From assembly GCF_049546785.1 (NCBI RefSeq), contig NZ_JBMWAN010000001.1, forward strand, positions 558,001-622,000: 64,000 nucleotides of DNA, written 5' to 3'. Position 1 is the first letter of the stretch. The number at the start of each line of letters is the position of its first letter. The notes below the pieces were generated by a model. The model saw only the letters and a list, made by a program, of their open reading frames with translations. It was not told the DNA's origin and made no database searches. Made by a program: the position numbers and the translations under genes. Source of the DNA: Nitrospira_D sp035465795 (lineage in GTDB: Bacteria > Nitrospirota > Nitrospiria > Nitrospirales > Nitrospiraceae). Of the stretch, positions 52,672-61,785 are shown in pieces.

Positions 52672-53776
52672 CTGCACGCTTCCAAAACGCGATATTCCCA
52701 AGAGTTTGGTGCGCTCGCTTCATGAGAAAATATTGGAGATCTCCGCAGAGGCTCAGGAAACCCGGGACAGACATCGGGTACAGCACCAAGGAGGTTAACT
52801 CATGGCGACTGCGCGGCCATATCGCCTGCCACGGCTCCTCTGACCCGAGAAACTCATACCCCTTAAGTCCCTGCTCGAATGCGTACCGGATTGTCTCCAT
52901 CGTCAGTTGAATCCCCGGTGAGCATGGGGCCCATTGCTCGTCATATCCGATTTTAAGGACCCACAACCGTTGCCCGTACTCGATCCCGAGAATCGTGGCA
53001 ATCGGACTCCCGTTCACCTCCAGGAAACAGACCAGCAGTGTCCCGCTTTCACACGCCATCTCACTGTACCGGGTAAAGAATCGTCGAACACGTTCGTTGG
53101 AGAGCAACGAAGAGCCTGAGCGTCCTTTCCACCCGGCCCCCTCGACTCTGAAAACCTGTTCGAGGATCACGGAAAGACCCTCTCGGGAACGGGGACGCGC
53201 GACCCTCATGGTCACCTGCCCCGACCGTTCTGCAAGCTTACGCTGGTACCGATACCGTTTCCGACGAGACCCTGAGATTGCTTGAAAGTAGTCCTCCCAG
53301 CTCCCGCTGACATTGACGTACGCAGCACTTGCAGTCCTTCTACCTAGCACAACTCCCCTACGCCGAACCAGCTCTCTGAATGTGGTTTCAATTGGTGAAT
53401 CGAGGGGTATTCTAGCCAGGACCATCGGCATACGAAGGGCGATAATCTTGCTGACTAGGCACCGAAGCGACTCAACGCCATCGTAGAGAAACCCGGTCGG
53501 TTCATAGAGCACCGATACCCCGAGCACCTCCAGCCGCTCAACTCCGTCGCGCCTGGCCACAACGAGCGGCGCCACAGCGCATAGCACCCCTTTCGATCGC
53601 ACGACCACAACGCGAAGATCGGACTCGCTACAAAGCGTCTGCGCACATGCCAGAAACCAGTTGGCGCCAAGCAGTGGACTCTCAAACCGTAGCGCAAGCT
53701 TCTCCCAATCGGGCACCACAGATCGGATTTCGTCAAACCGCGTAAGAACCTCTGCATCGTAGCAATGTGCGTCCAT
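52658..53776 (-). CDS. GNAT-fold acyltransferase (CelD/BcsL, FemAB-like) 1
   Basis: A 372-residue protein with two tandem GNAT-like lobes. The diagnostic central block is ISGSRRKRYRYQRKLAE, followed by acceptor-domain segments LLVCFLEVNGSPIATILGIEYG and SPGIQLTMETIRYAFEQGLKGYEFLGSEEPWQ. These match the Acetyltransf_6 (CelD/BcsL) group, related to FemAB aminoacyl transferases. Members occur repeatedly in EPS loci and are presumed to transfer acyl or aminoacyl groups to sugar amines. It is 19 nt downstream of a second member. Confidence 0.85.
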   Translation of the reverse strand: MDAHCYDAEVLTRFDEIRSVVPDWEKLALRFESPLLGANWFLACAQTLCSESDLRVVVVRSKGVLCAVAPLVVARRDGVERLEVLGVSVLYEPTGFLYDGVESLRCLVSKIIALRMPMVLARIPLDSPIETTFRELVRRRGVVLGRRTASAAYVNVSGSWEDYFQAISGSRRKRYRYQRKLAERSGQVTMRVARPRSREGLSVILEQVFRVEGAGWKGRSGSSLLSNERVRRFFTRYSEMACESGTLLVCFLEVNGSPIATILGIEYGQRLWVLKIGYDEQWAPCSPGIQLTMETIRYAFEQGLKGYEFLGSEEPWQAIWPRSRHELTSLVLYPMSVPGFLSLCGDLQYFLMKRAHQTLGNIAFWKRADVSA

Positions 53777-53795
53777 CTTACCGCCAGCGCACAGG

Positions 53796-54932
53796 TTACG
53801 GGAGACCGGGCTTTAGATCCCGCGGGTTGACATACTCCAGCTGTCCACCTCGGTCCCCGCGAACAATCGCTTTGACTCTTCGATACAGACCATACGCAAT
53901 CCCTCTGGCTGAAGGAGCATACAGGACGAGAGCCTGATGCCAGCGCATCTCATCGGTCCACTGGCGCTCCCACTCATACGGCTCGCCGGGAAAATCAAAC
54001 TGTTTCACGCCCCGTCCAATGAGTTCCTCCAGGAGTTTTGCCCTGAGCAGCGTCGCGGGGCTCAAGGGACGTTCCGCGTAGTCATAGCTTGTCTTCAGGT
54101 AAAAATACGTATCATTCAATATAAGGCCGAGATTATAGGCAACCGGCCGACCATCGAGATACAAGAATCCCAAATGAAGCCAGCCTTTCTGGGACGCCAC
54201 GGCACACAGATGCCGGTAAAAGGTTGTTTGACGAGAAACGGCGGAAATGGATGTCCCGTGGGCCTGTTTCCACGAACGATGTTCGATGGACAGGAGGGTA
54301 TCATAGGCCTCCTCGATGCCGGGGAAATCGTCCTGCGCCCTGATCTCCACACGCCCTCGACTCATCAGTTTTCGTTCAATCCGCTTCAGCGCATTCCGGA
54401 AACTTCCAGACCGTCGGCGAAGATAACCGTCAAACGTGCCGTCCAATGTCAAGAAAAACGACGGCTGCACTCTGGCACACTCATACCGACTCCGACGCCG
54501 GCGCACAAGCTCGCACAAGAGCCCGCCAAGCGGGCGAGCCTCGAGAAGCCGCGTCATGCTGAACACGTCCCAACCCAGGTCCGGTCGATACAGCGTATCA
54601 ACAACGGCAGCCAGAACAGGTTCCGAAACTTCTTCAAGCAACACGTCGCTATGGGTGTTGGATAACTCCGAAACCGGGAAGGCGGCGATCAACCTATGTC
54701 CAAGCTTTTTCATCGGCCGCAACACCAACGGCATGATTCCAATAACGGCACCGCCTCGTTTCAGAATGATGGTCGCGATGCTATCACTCTCCTGGACATG
54801 AGATTCCATTAATGCCGCCGTCCATTCGAAGGATACCGAGGGCTCGTAATTCCCTCGCTCCATGAGCCGGTCCCAGTCCGCTCTCAACCGGCCGAGAATA
54901 GCTCGCCCATGGATAATTTCCGCCTCCACCAT
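53796..54932 (-). CDS. GNAT-fold acyltransferase (CelD/BcsL, FemAB-like) 2
   Basis: A 378-residue member of the same family. The substrate block reads LRRRSGSFRNALKRIERKL, then EIRAQDDFPGIEEAYDTLLSIEHRSWK, WLHLGFLYLDGRPVAYNLGLIL and KQFDFPGEPYEWERQW near the end. The N-terminal lobe (AIIHGRAI to FSMTRLL) is divergent. Its ATG follows the stop of the upstream GT2 without overlap (TAAATG). It is paralogous to the genes at 52658 and 56018 but clearly diverged, so the set likely acts on different acceptors or donors. Confidence 0.85.
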   Translation of the reverse strand: MVEAEIIHGRAILGRLRADWDRLMERGNYEPSVSFEWTAALMESHVQESDSIATIILKRGGAVIGIMPLVLRPMKKLGHRLIAAFPVSELSNTHSDVLLEEVSEPVLAAVVDTLYRPDLGWDVFSMTRLLEARPLGGLLCELVRRRRSRYECARVQPSFFLTLDGTFDGYLRRRSGSFRNALKRIERKLMSRGRVEIRAQDDFPGIEEAYDTLLSIEHRSWKQAHGTSISAVSRQTTFYRHLCAVASQKGWLHLGFLYLDGRPVAYNLGLILNDTYFYLKTSYDYAERPLSPATLLRAKLLEELIGRGVKQFDFPGEPYEWERQWTDEMRWHQALVLYAPSARGIAYGLYRRVKAIVRGDRGGQLEYVNPRDLKPGLP

Positions 54933-56021
54933 TTAGACGCCCGCACACATTCGCTGCACCAACCGATGCAGTTTCATCACTACCCGACGAAATATGCCGG
55001 GCACAAACGTCAGAAGCCAGAAGCCTTGAACCGGAAGGCCATAACGAGCGCTCGCAAGAAACTGTTGCCGCGCTTCTGCGTCATGCCCCGGGTGACACAT
55101 CAGCGCGACTCCGAGAGCCCGATGGAGCTTTCCCATTGTGGCATCGATTGCCGCCTTGTGTCGCAGATAATAGTGATGATCCTGAACCCCATGACGCTCC
55201 ACAACCCGAAGCAATTGACGCTGCTTCTCGACAAACACTGCCGCCCCACCATCCCCGTGGGTAGTCGAAATCTGACCGGCGTGATACCGAAGATGGTATG
55301 TCGGCAGATCGACAAATGCGATGGGATATCGTTTTGCTATTCGAAGGACAAACTCATATTCCTCAAATAAGGGGAAGCTCTCGTCTTGCCCCCCGACCAT
55401 ATCAAGCACGGAACGACGCACCATCAACGAGTTGGTAAATACAAACAGTACCTTCAGGTACCGATCGAAGATCTGCCCGATATAAATCTTCCGGTCTGAC
55501 CATGGAGAACAGTCGAGTCCGGCCTCTCTCAACGACACGACCTGCTCGAAATAGTGGCCGTACGTCTCGCCATTGCGAAACGCGGCGCTGTGATATGTTT
55601 TGAGATGAAACTCCTCTTCTACTCCGTCGCCAAATCCGGAGAACTCGGAATACACCATACCGACATCTGGAAATTTCTCCAGAATCTGAACCTGCAACGC
55701 AAGCTTGTGCGGGAGGTACCGATCGTCGGAATCCAGGAATGCCACATATTTTCCCCTGGCGACTTTCATCCCCGCATTTCTTGCATGCGGCGCACCACCA
55801 TGGTTCGTCTTGAGGATTGCAATGTTCGACTGATACGGCCCAAGACGTTCAAGCGTGTCATCAGTCGAACCATCATCGACGACAATGACTTCGAAACTTT
55901 GATAGGTTTGGGCAAGAACGCTTTCAACTGCCTCGACAATGAAGGAACCTCGGTTATAAGTAGGGATAATCACACTGACATCGACCGGGCCGGATTGCCT
56001 GCCGCTCTGACTCATGTTCAC
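54933..56021 (-). CDS. Glycosyltransferase family 2
   Basis: A 362-residue GT-A enzyme. The GTG at 56021 overlaps the upstream stop (GTGA); an ATG is two codons later. VSVIIPTYNRGSFIVEAVESVLAQTY, IVVDDGSTDDTLE and YVAFLDSDDRYLPHKL (DxD) are intact, and PLFEEYEFVLRIAKRYP carries the ED-type catalytic base region. The C-terminal about 80 residues are basic and amphipathic, perhaps membrane-associating. It lies between two GNAT/FemAB-like genes. Confidence 0.92.
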   Translation of the reverse strand: MNMSQSGRQSGPVDVSVIIPTYNRGSFIVEAVESVLAQTYQSFEVIVVDDGSTDDTLERLGPYQSNIAILKTNHGGAPHARNAGMKVARGKYVAFLDSDDRYLPHKLALQVQILEKFPDVGMVYSEFSGFGDGVEEEFHLKTYHSAAFRNGETYGHYFEQVVSLREAGLDCSPWSDRKIYIGQIFDRYLKVLFVFTNSLMVRRSVLDMVGGQDESFPLFEEYEFVLRIAKRYPIAFVDLPTYHLRYHAGQISTTHGDGGAAVFVEKQRQLLRVVERHGVQDHHYYLRHKAAIDATMGKLHRALGVALMCHPGHDAEARQQFLASARYGLPVQGFWLLTFVPGIFRRVVMKLHRLVQRMCAGV

Positions 56022-57082
56022 AAGAGCCTTTTCTTTGCAGCACTCAGCGTCTGCGTCGACCAGGCCAGATAATAGCGGGCAGGATCTCGAAAGATCTCAA
56101 GACTGACAGTCTTTCGCACATGATTGCTGAACCGACTTTTGAACGGCTCGTCCCCGATTGTAAAGTCGAATTCCTCCCGTTTGTGGTCCAGGGCATACCC
56201 GATCAAATACCGGAGCAACACAAGGCCCGGCGAATGTTTTGCGTGAGCCCTGTCGAACGAGGGTTTGTACCACAAGACCCTGCCGTTGTAGTCAAATCCA
56301 AAATGCATGGCCAGTGGCCGGTCGTCGAACTCGACCACGGAAAGCAGAACCCATCCTTTGTCGGCCATGGCACGGGCCAGCTCCCGATAGAACGTCCGGT
56401 TGGAGTCCTTGAGAAAGAGACTGGGAGTCCCACTATCCGCCCATCGCATGACATGCTGATCAAACAACCCATCCAGATGCGGCAGGACTGCCGCACCGGT
56501 CAGATGCGTGATCGTGAGGCGTCCATTGCGCTCAAAGTAATTCTGGCGCCGGCGTAAACCGGGCTTATTGAAAACCCTCAGCGCTTCATCTTCGTGTCCG
56601 CTGATCAGCAGAGTGGGACTCTGATAGAGCGTCCGCTGTAGGGTACGATAGCCCGCACGGAGAGAGACCTCTTGCACCAGCTCAACGGTTGACGATCCAG
56701 CAGGAATATTATTCAGCTCAATGACATCCCATCGATCACGTGCCGCAAACAATGCATTACACATTGCTTCCAGCACCCTACCTCTGTCCCCTGTCGTCAG
56801 GAAATCACAATAATCGGCCTTCCCGTCCCCCAGAAACATGACGCGCCGCTCGCCACGGAATCCTTGCTTCACCATGAGGGGGGCCACCCCTACAACCCCT
56901 GCAGGCTCCCCCGCGGAGATAAACCATGGCTCATACTGGTCCCCAAACACCTTCTCCCAACTCGACACCCACTGATACGTCTGGAATATGCTGTTGGTCG
57001 CACTTCCGGCCGCCAAATCATTCCAGGCTTTTTGATCAAGCCCGAGCGCATCGATCGTTGAGCAGAATCTCGCGGGAATCAT
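56018..57082 (-). CDS. GNAT-fold acyltransferase (CelD/BcsL, FemAB-like) 3
   Basis: A 354-residue member of the CelD/BcsL-type family. IFQTYQWVSSWEKVFGDQYEP opens the first lobe. The diagnostic region is FNKPGLRRRQNYFERNGRL. VLLSVVEFDDRPLAMHFGFDYNG and SPGLVLLRYLIGYALDHKREEFDFTIGDEPFK make up the second lobe. The start at 57082 lies 21 nt beyond the restored stop of the frameshifted aminotransferase. It presumably acylates an EPS amino sugar; the aminotransferase next to it could supply such an amine. Confidence 0.86.
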   Translation of the reverse strand: MIPARFCSTIDALGLDQKAWNDLAAGSATNSIFQTYQWVSSWEKVFGDQYEPWFISAGEPAGVVGVAPLMVKQGFRGERRVMFLGDGKADYCDFLTTGDRGRVLEAMCNALFAARDRWDVIELNNIPAGSSTVELVQEVSLRAGYRTLQRTLYQSPTLLISGHEDEALRVFNKPGLRRRQNYFERNGRLTITHLTGAAVLPHLDGLFDQHVMRWADSGTPSLFLKDSNRTFYRELARAMADKGWVLLSVVEFDDRPLAMHFGFDYNGRVLWYKPSFDRAHAKHSPGLVLLRYLIGYALDHKREEFDFTIGDEPFKSRFSNHVRKTVSLEIFRDPARYYLAWSTQTLSAAKKRLL

Positions 57083-57103
57083 TTGGAAAAAGGGACCTCG
57101 CCT

Positions 57104-57215
57104 TCACGCCCTCAGCACATCTGCGACCGCTTCGACAATCCGATCCTGATCCCGTACGGTGACATACCCATGCGTCGGAAGAGTCATGATGCGTCTGGCC
57201 ACCTCCCTCCCCTGG
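57104..57215 (-). pseudogene. Out-of-frame C-terminus of the DegT aminotransferase
   Basis: In the alternate frame the minus strand reads EVARRIMTLPTHGYVTVRDQ and ends VADVLRA with TGA at 57104-57106. LPTHGYVT is the canonical C-terminal motif of DegT-family enzymes. It joins the main frame if one base is restored within about 57206-57215. Confidence 0.85.
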
Positions 57216-58317
57216 TTTCCCGATCATCGCTCTGAAGATGGCCACGCAATTCAGGCACATCGCTGATCGCCGTCGGATATGACGCCGTAGCGCCAATGCC
57301 ATGTGCACGGAGTGCCGCCAGCACCACATCCCTGTATTCGGGGTCCACCAGGACCGGGAAACGAAGATACGCAGGCTCCGCCCCAGGCCTGGGCGGGACG
57401 GATTCAAGCTTCGGTCCCCATGGCAACATGCGGTTCAACCGATCGGCATTCGCACGGCGCTGCGCAGTGATGGCATCCAGACGAGCGAACAGCCGACACC
57501 CCACCGGCGCCATCCAGGCATCGTATTGTGCCAACGGATAATCCGTACGATAGGCGGTGGTTCCCAGCCCGAGAAACGGGAGCGAATTAGGCAGCCAATA
57601 GCCCCGCGGGTGCAGCAGCGCGGCATAGACCATCAACTTGGCCAGATGGGTCGCGGATTCAACCATTGTGCACGACGGGAGAACACGAACTTGCTCCGTG
57701 ATCGCCTCTGCGACGCGCTCGGAACTCGTCACGAGCACGCCGCCGTCGATCGACGTCACGTTCTTCCCTTTATCGAAGCTATAGAGGCCGACATCCCCCC
57801 AGGTGCCGGACGGTCGCCCCCCGATCGATCCGCCAAGACACTGAGCCGCATCGTCCACCACATACACGCCACGCTCACGCGCCCACCGGGTAATCGACGG
57901 GAGATCGCTCGGCAGCCCGTACAGATTCGTGGCGACAACCGCCAACACTCGCGACCCGTCAAGCCGCTCAAGCGCGCCAGGCGCAAAATCCAGCGTCATT
58001 GGATCGACGTCGGCGAGACGCACCTTCAACCCGGCTTTTACGACGGAAGACGGCACCGAGAAACATGTGTATGAGGGAATGACCACCTCATCACGTCCTC
58101 CGCCGTCCAGCGTCTTCAGCGCAAGAAGAGCCAACGTCAACGCGGCACGACCGGTGGAGACGAAGTCACAATATCGCACGCCCGCGCGCATACGAACGTC
58201 TTCCTTAAATCGCTGCAGCGTGTCAGCCCGGGTTAAGGCCTGTGCGACACTGCACAAGACGTCGGCGAGGCCTAGCGGTGTGCCGGCCGGCGGGACAAAT
58301 CGCAACGCATCCATCAT
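57184..58317 (-). CDS. DegT/DnrJ/EryC1/StrS-type aminotransferase, frameshifted near its 3' end
   Basis: The intact frame gives 377 residues from the ATG at 58317 (AAAGGA upstream). It is a PLP-dependent sugar aminotransferase: FVSTGRAALTLAL, PSYTCFSVPSSVVKAG, VVDDAAQCLGG and YSFDKGKNVTSIDGG with the PLP lysine. It would make an amino sugar from a keto sugar nucleotide. The frame ends in an unrelated RETRGGRWPDAS, whereas the -1 frame continues with the normal family ending (see 57104-57215). Loss of one base in the C/CT-rich tract at about 57206-57215 explains this. Either the gene is newly damaged or the base is a sequencing error. Confidence 0.85.
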   Translation of the reverse strand: MMDALRFVPPAGTPLGLADVLCSVAQALTRADTLQRFKEDVRMRAGVRYCDFVSTGRAALTLALLALKTLDGGGRDEVVIPSYTCFSVPSSVVKAGLKVRLADVDPMTLDFAPGALERLDGSRVLAVVATNLYGLPSDLPSITRWARERGVYVVDDAAQCLGGSIGGRPSGTWGDVGLYSFDKGKNVTSIDGGVLVTSSERVAEAITEQVRVLPSCTMVESATHLAKLMVYAALLHPRGYWLPNSLPFLGLGTTAYRTDYPLAQYDAWMAPVGCRLFARLDAITAQRRANADRLNRMLPWGPKLESVPPRPGAEPAYLRFPVLVDPEYRDVVLAALRAHGIGATASYPTAISDVPELRGHLQSDDRETRGGRWPDAS

Positions 58318-58375
58318 ACGCCCGGTCCTTTCGGCCGGCCGACCACGCCCCACACATGCGCGCCGCATGTCGCCG

Positions 58376-59404
58376 TCATGGAATCCCCTTGGCCACGACC
58401 GGCCCAATCACGCGGGTCAGCGGCAACGGAAGCATCCTCCAGACACTCATGGCCAACTGGAATTTTGGATTACCGACATTCAGTTGAGGTATAGGCCGAC
58501 CGCTCTGGACGATGTACTGCCAATAGAGTTGCGTCGGATACGTATTCCACTTTTTCTTAAAGGCCTCGCCGCCGGAATCAACCGTCGACCGGCCGAGATG
58601 ATACAATTGAAAACCTCGTTCGCAGGCATCCTTCATCATCTCCCAATAGAGCACGTAACTCGACTCCACCTCCCGGGCTTTCGGCAAGGCGCCCAGCCAC
58701 ATCCCTTCGACAACGCCATGAAAATGTCCATTGAGGGCAGAGGACACGGGAACCCCGTCATGATCGAGGACGAAAATCCTGGTCTCTTGAGGAAAGGTCT
58801 TCATCAGACACTCGAAATACTCCTTCTGATACAAGGGCGTCCCCAAATTGCGCCAGCTTTCGCTCAGAATGTCGTAGAACGTATCAAGGAGTTCGATCCC
58901 CCCGCTCCGAACACTCAGGCCTCGCTTGTATGCCCGGCGGATATTGTTCCGATGACCCGTCTTAAAGGCATTCCACAACGTATCGGGGTTCTTGTCGAGG
59001 GTCAGCGTGATGCTGACCTTGTGTTCGGACGTTGGGAGATCACCTCCCAGCTTCCGCTGGCTGCGAATTTCAAGATAATCGAACCGGTGTCGCTCGACGA
59101 TTGCTCCGGCTTCATTGAGGAGCAGCTGTTCTATCTCCGCCTCGTCGGCACAAGGCCCCCCGTAGTTCACAAACGGGAGGGAGCACAGAATGTTCCCAAA
59201 TATTCTGCTCTTCAGAGACACGAGCGGAAACACGCCTCTGATCCGCCCTTCGTCCACCGCCGCCAGATAAAAGGTCTGGTGTCCAAAAGACGCTTCATTC
59301 ACCCGCTTCCAGCCGAATAAATGGTAAAACGAGGCCTGCTCATGGTGAGACAGATACTCGTCCCAGGCCTGCGCATAACTCTCGTCGCAATGGATAATGT
59401 TCAT
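58376..59404 (-). CDS. FemAB-related protein, XrtA/PEP-CTERM system-associated
   Basis: A 342-residue protein. The ATG at 59404 overlaps the upstream stop by 4 nt. FYHLFGWKRVNEASFGHQTFYL and LPFVNYGGPCADE open the first GNAT lobe. The FemAB block is FKTGHRNNIRRAYKRGL. NGHFHGVVEGMWLGALPKARE and LYHLGRSTVDSGGEAFKKKW are characteristic of the PEP-CTERM-associated FemAB family. FemAB proteins transfer amino acids from aminoacyl-tRNA; here the donor may differ. It marks this as an exosortase A locus together with the genes at 60204-64000. Confidence 0.9.
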   Translation of the reverse strand: MNIIHCDESYAQAWDEYLSHHEQASFYHLFGWKRVNEASFGHQTFYLAAVDEGRIRGVFPLVSLKSRIFGNILCSLPFVNYGGPCADEAEIEQLLLNEAGAIVERHRFDYLEIRSQRKLGGDLPTSEHKVSITLTLDKNPDTLWNAFKTGHRNNIRRAYKRGLSVRSGGIELLDTFYDILSESWRNLGTPLYQKEYFECLMKTFPQETRIFVLDHDGVPVSSALNGHFHGVVEGMWLGALPKAREVESSYVLYWEMMKDACERGFQLYHLGRSTVDSGGEAFKKKWNTYPTQLYWQYIVQSGRPIPQLNVGNPKFQLAMSVWRMLPLPLTRVIGPVVAKGIP

Positions 59405-60147
59405 CGTGAATGTCCTTGCCTCTCTCCTGATGATCCAGACGCTGCCCCCGTCACACTCAGACACGCCAACAATCGCCCTGCTATACGCTCAGCGGCTTGC
59501 CGGCTTAAGTGGCCCCCGTCATGGGTATACTCAGACACAAGATTCGGAACCTGCTCGCCGCGATAATGCACATAGGACGGCGTCCCGTCCGGAAACGTCG
59601 CTTCGGCCTCGGCAAGATCAAAGAACCGCCCGGACCTTCCATATCCTCCGCGCAATAACTGGTTGAACGCATGACGGCGGGCTTGATCCTCCCGCTCCCG
59701 GTCAAAACTTCCGCTCTTTTCACGCAGCCATCCCAGCACGCCCCTACCGACCCGCCTGAGCGGCACGGTAACGTGCAGAAACATCACCTTCGGATAGTGC
59801 TCGCTGAGGGAATCCATCACGCCTTGATATGCGTCGAACAGTCCATTGACATCGGTCTGAGCCGTGATATCGACGTAACAAAACTTAAACAATGCGATAT
59901 CAACCCGTTTCCCCACCCCGGAGTCGATCACATGGGCAAAGGCCCGGCATTTCGAAACCGGATCGCCGTTCCTCCCTACTCGAAAATGAGCGAACACCGG
60001 GCGCCGGAAGATCTCCGGGTCGCTGCTCTCAACGATGTCGAGGCGCCGGCCGCTCAGTCCTGAAAGCGCGTTCATCACGTCTGCTCCGACCGACTGGTGG
60101 CCGAAACACACCCGTTTCCGTGCAAGTTGCTCCCAGGACACAGTCAT
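59401..60147 (-). CDS. SGNH hydrolase-like protein (4)
   Basis: A 248-residue protein without a signal peptide or membrane helix. RKRVCFGHQSVGADVM occupies the usual block I position with a GHQS variant of GDS. ALFKFCYVDI corresponds to the central strand. YTHDGGHLSRQAAERIAG supplies the C-terminal Asp/His pair typical of SGNH enzymes. It may therefore act on a cytoplasmic or membrane-face intermediate, unlike the three exported SGNH proteins in this cluster. It overlaps the FemAB gene by 4 nt. Activity is unproven. Confidence 0.7.
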   Translation of the reverse strand: MTVSWEQLARKRVCFGHQSVGADVMNALSGLSGRRLDIVESSDPEIFRRPVFAHFRVGRNGDPVSKCRAFAHVIDSGVGKRVDIALFKFCYVDITAQTDVNGLFDAYQGVMDSLSEHYPKVMFLHVTVPLRRVGRGVLGWLREKSGSFDREREDQARRHAFNQLLRGGYGRSGRFFDLAEAEATFPDGTPSYVHYRGEQVPNLVSEYTHDGGHLSRQAAERIAGRLLACLSVTGAASGSSGERQGHSR

Positions 60148-60203
60148 AGCTCAAGCAAACCGTACATCTTTCATGGCGCCTCGCTCACCCGAGAGCAGGA
60201 GGT

Positions 60204-61769
60204 TCATTCAGCGGGATTTGGGAGATAGTGATCGAGCGCGGGGTAGAGCGTTGAAATAAATTCCGTGAGCATCGCCATTGCCTGCTCCTTCCCTGCCTGA
60301 TCTTCGGACGAAAGGTTGGCTGCCACCCGCACCAGCGCCCCGTTGGTGCGCCCATGCAACAAGGCGTCAACAACCGTGTTGAACTTCGCCAGATGCCGCC
60401 CGGCTACTATGCGCCCATTGAGGTCATACCAGAAGAGAACCATCTGCGCTTTATCTCCCTCTTGCCGAAACACCCGGTTCACTTCTACGTCGCCCCGCTG
60501 CCCAAGATGCGCCTTGACCTTCACGGCACTTGCATGAAGCTTGGCCGTGCCGGCGCTGACCAACTCCTTCCCCTGCGTTTGCGCCTCAAAATACCAGATA
60601 GACAGATACACTTCCTCTCCGGTCGCCGCCCGGTATACTCGAGAGAGACTCCGGTCAGCACCGTGGTGTTTTTCAGCAAACGGCACATCTCTTCCGTTCC
60701 AACCCGTGCTCTCCAAAGACAACTCACCCAGATTCTGCCTCAGCGGGACCGGCTGAGACCGATCGACGTACCGAAGCGCTCCGACGAGCACGAGGACAAG
60801 GGTGAGAATCGTCCAGGAAGCCCGGACGTGCTCCCACCCGATATTCCACATCCTCCCTGAACCGGCAGACGCGACCGGTTTCGAGCCGCTGTCTTGCTGT
60901 CCTCGTGACAGCACCCACAATCCTCCGAAGATCATCACATAGCCGATCAACGAGACAAAGATTCCATGCAGGGTGTGGTAGGGACCATGCAGGTCGCCGC
61001 TCAAGTCATAGTAGGCGAGTGCCCCGATGAGGGCCACACGCAAGCTGTTGGCCAACGCCGACACAGCCATTGCCAGCAAGACAAGGAGGATCCGTTTCCG
61101 CACATCGGTCAGGACAATCGTTGCCAGAGGAATCGAGGTCGCCAGCACGGCAATCAGATAGTTGACGCCGCTGCATGAACGGGCGACCTCAAGAGTAATG
61201 TTGGGGAGGTAGATAAAGACACCGTCCTGAAAGACGGGAATACCCGCGGCACGCAGGAGCATCACCCCCGCATTTGCGGAGAACGCCTGGAAAGGAAAAT
61301 GAAGGGGATCGGTCACGACCTCCCAGATTGGGAGCATGAACCATAAAAACGTCAGTGGAAGCCACACGGCTTTGAGAACCGCTTTCCCGAACAGAAACAC
61401 AATCATGCCCGTCAGAGTGATCAGGAGAGAAATCTGTTGAAATGCCTGAACACCGCCTGCCTGACCGACCACAAGGGCCAGGAGCCCCGCCGCCATGAGG
61501 ATAGCCCCGCCCGCGTAGTGCGGTCGAGGCATGATCGCCAGCACTTGGTCTCGCCTGATCCACACAAGATAGGCGCTCACGACCGGAATCAAAAAAGCGT
61601 ACGAATAAAAAGAAATGTTCCACCACTGCCCCACCATGCCGACCAGAACCGGTGCATAGCAAAAGAGGAGTGCAATGAGCACACACGCCCCTAGAGCCCA
61701 GACCCGGCGGTCGGGACCCCCTGGATCCGGAGCTGGTCGGCCCACCATAGAAAGAGTTGAGGGCTTCAT
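60204..61769 (-). CDS. xrtA: Exosortase A fused to EpsI domain
   Basis: A 521-residue protein. Residues ~22-290 are an exosortase with about eight transmembrane helices and the catalytic triad Cys199 (EVARSCSGVNYL), Arg244 (ANSLRVALIG) and His268 (YHTLHGIF). These cysteine transpeptidases recognise PEP-CTERM tails, here the three VPEPS proteins at 4-12 kb. Residues ~310-521 form an EpsI domain (LGELSLESTGWNGRD, EEVYLSIWYFEAQTQGKELVS, VNRVFRQEGD, VLFWYDLNGR). The start at 61769 is set by topology; the ribosome site is weak. Assignment to type A rests on prsK/prsR/prsT, FemAB and hydrolase companions. Confidence 0.94.
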   Translation of the reverse strand: MKPSTLSMVGRPAPDPGGPDRRVWALGACVLIALLFCYAPVLVGMVGQWWNISFYSYAFLIPVVSAYLVWIRRDQVLAIMPRPHYAGGAILMAAGLLALVVGQAGGVQAFQQISLLITLTGMIVFLFGKAVLKAVWLPLTFLWFMLPIWEVVTDPLHFPFQAFSANAGVMLLRAAGIPVFQDGVFIYLPNITLEVARSCSGVNYLIAVLATSIPLATIVLTDVRKRILLVLLAMAVSALANSLRVALIGALAYYDLSGDLHGPYHTLHGIFVSLIGYVMIFGGLWVLSRGQQDSGSKPVASAGSGRMWNIGWEHVRASWTILTLVLVLVGALRYVDRSQPVPLRQNLGELSLESTGWNGRDVPFAEKHHGADRSLSRVYRAATGEEVYLSIWYFEAQTQGKELVSAGTAKLHASAVKVKAHLGQRGDVEVNRVFRQEGDKAQMVLFWYDLNGRIVAGRHLAKFNTVVDALLHGRTNGALVRVAANLSSEDQAGKEQAMAMLTEFISTLYPALDHYLPNPAE

Positions 61770-61785
61770 CGCAGGCGAGAGATCC

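Noticed and set aside
57929..59320. Plus-strand 463-residue frame
   Set aside because: Antisense to the DegT and FemAB genes; no recognisable domain.
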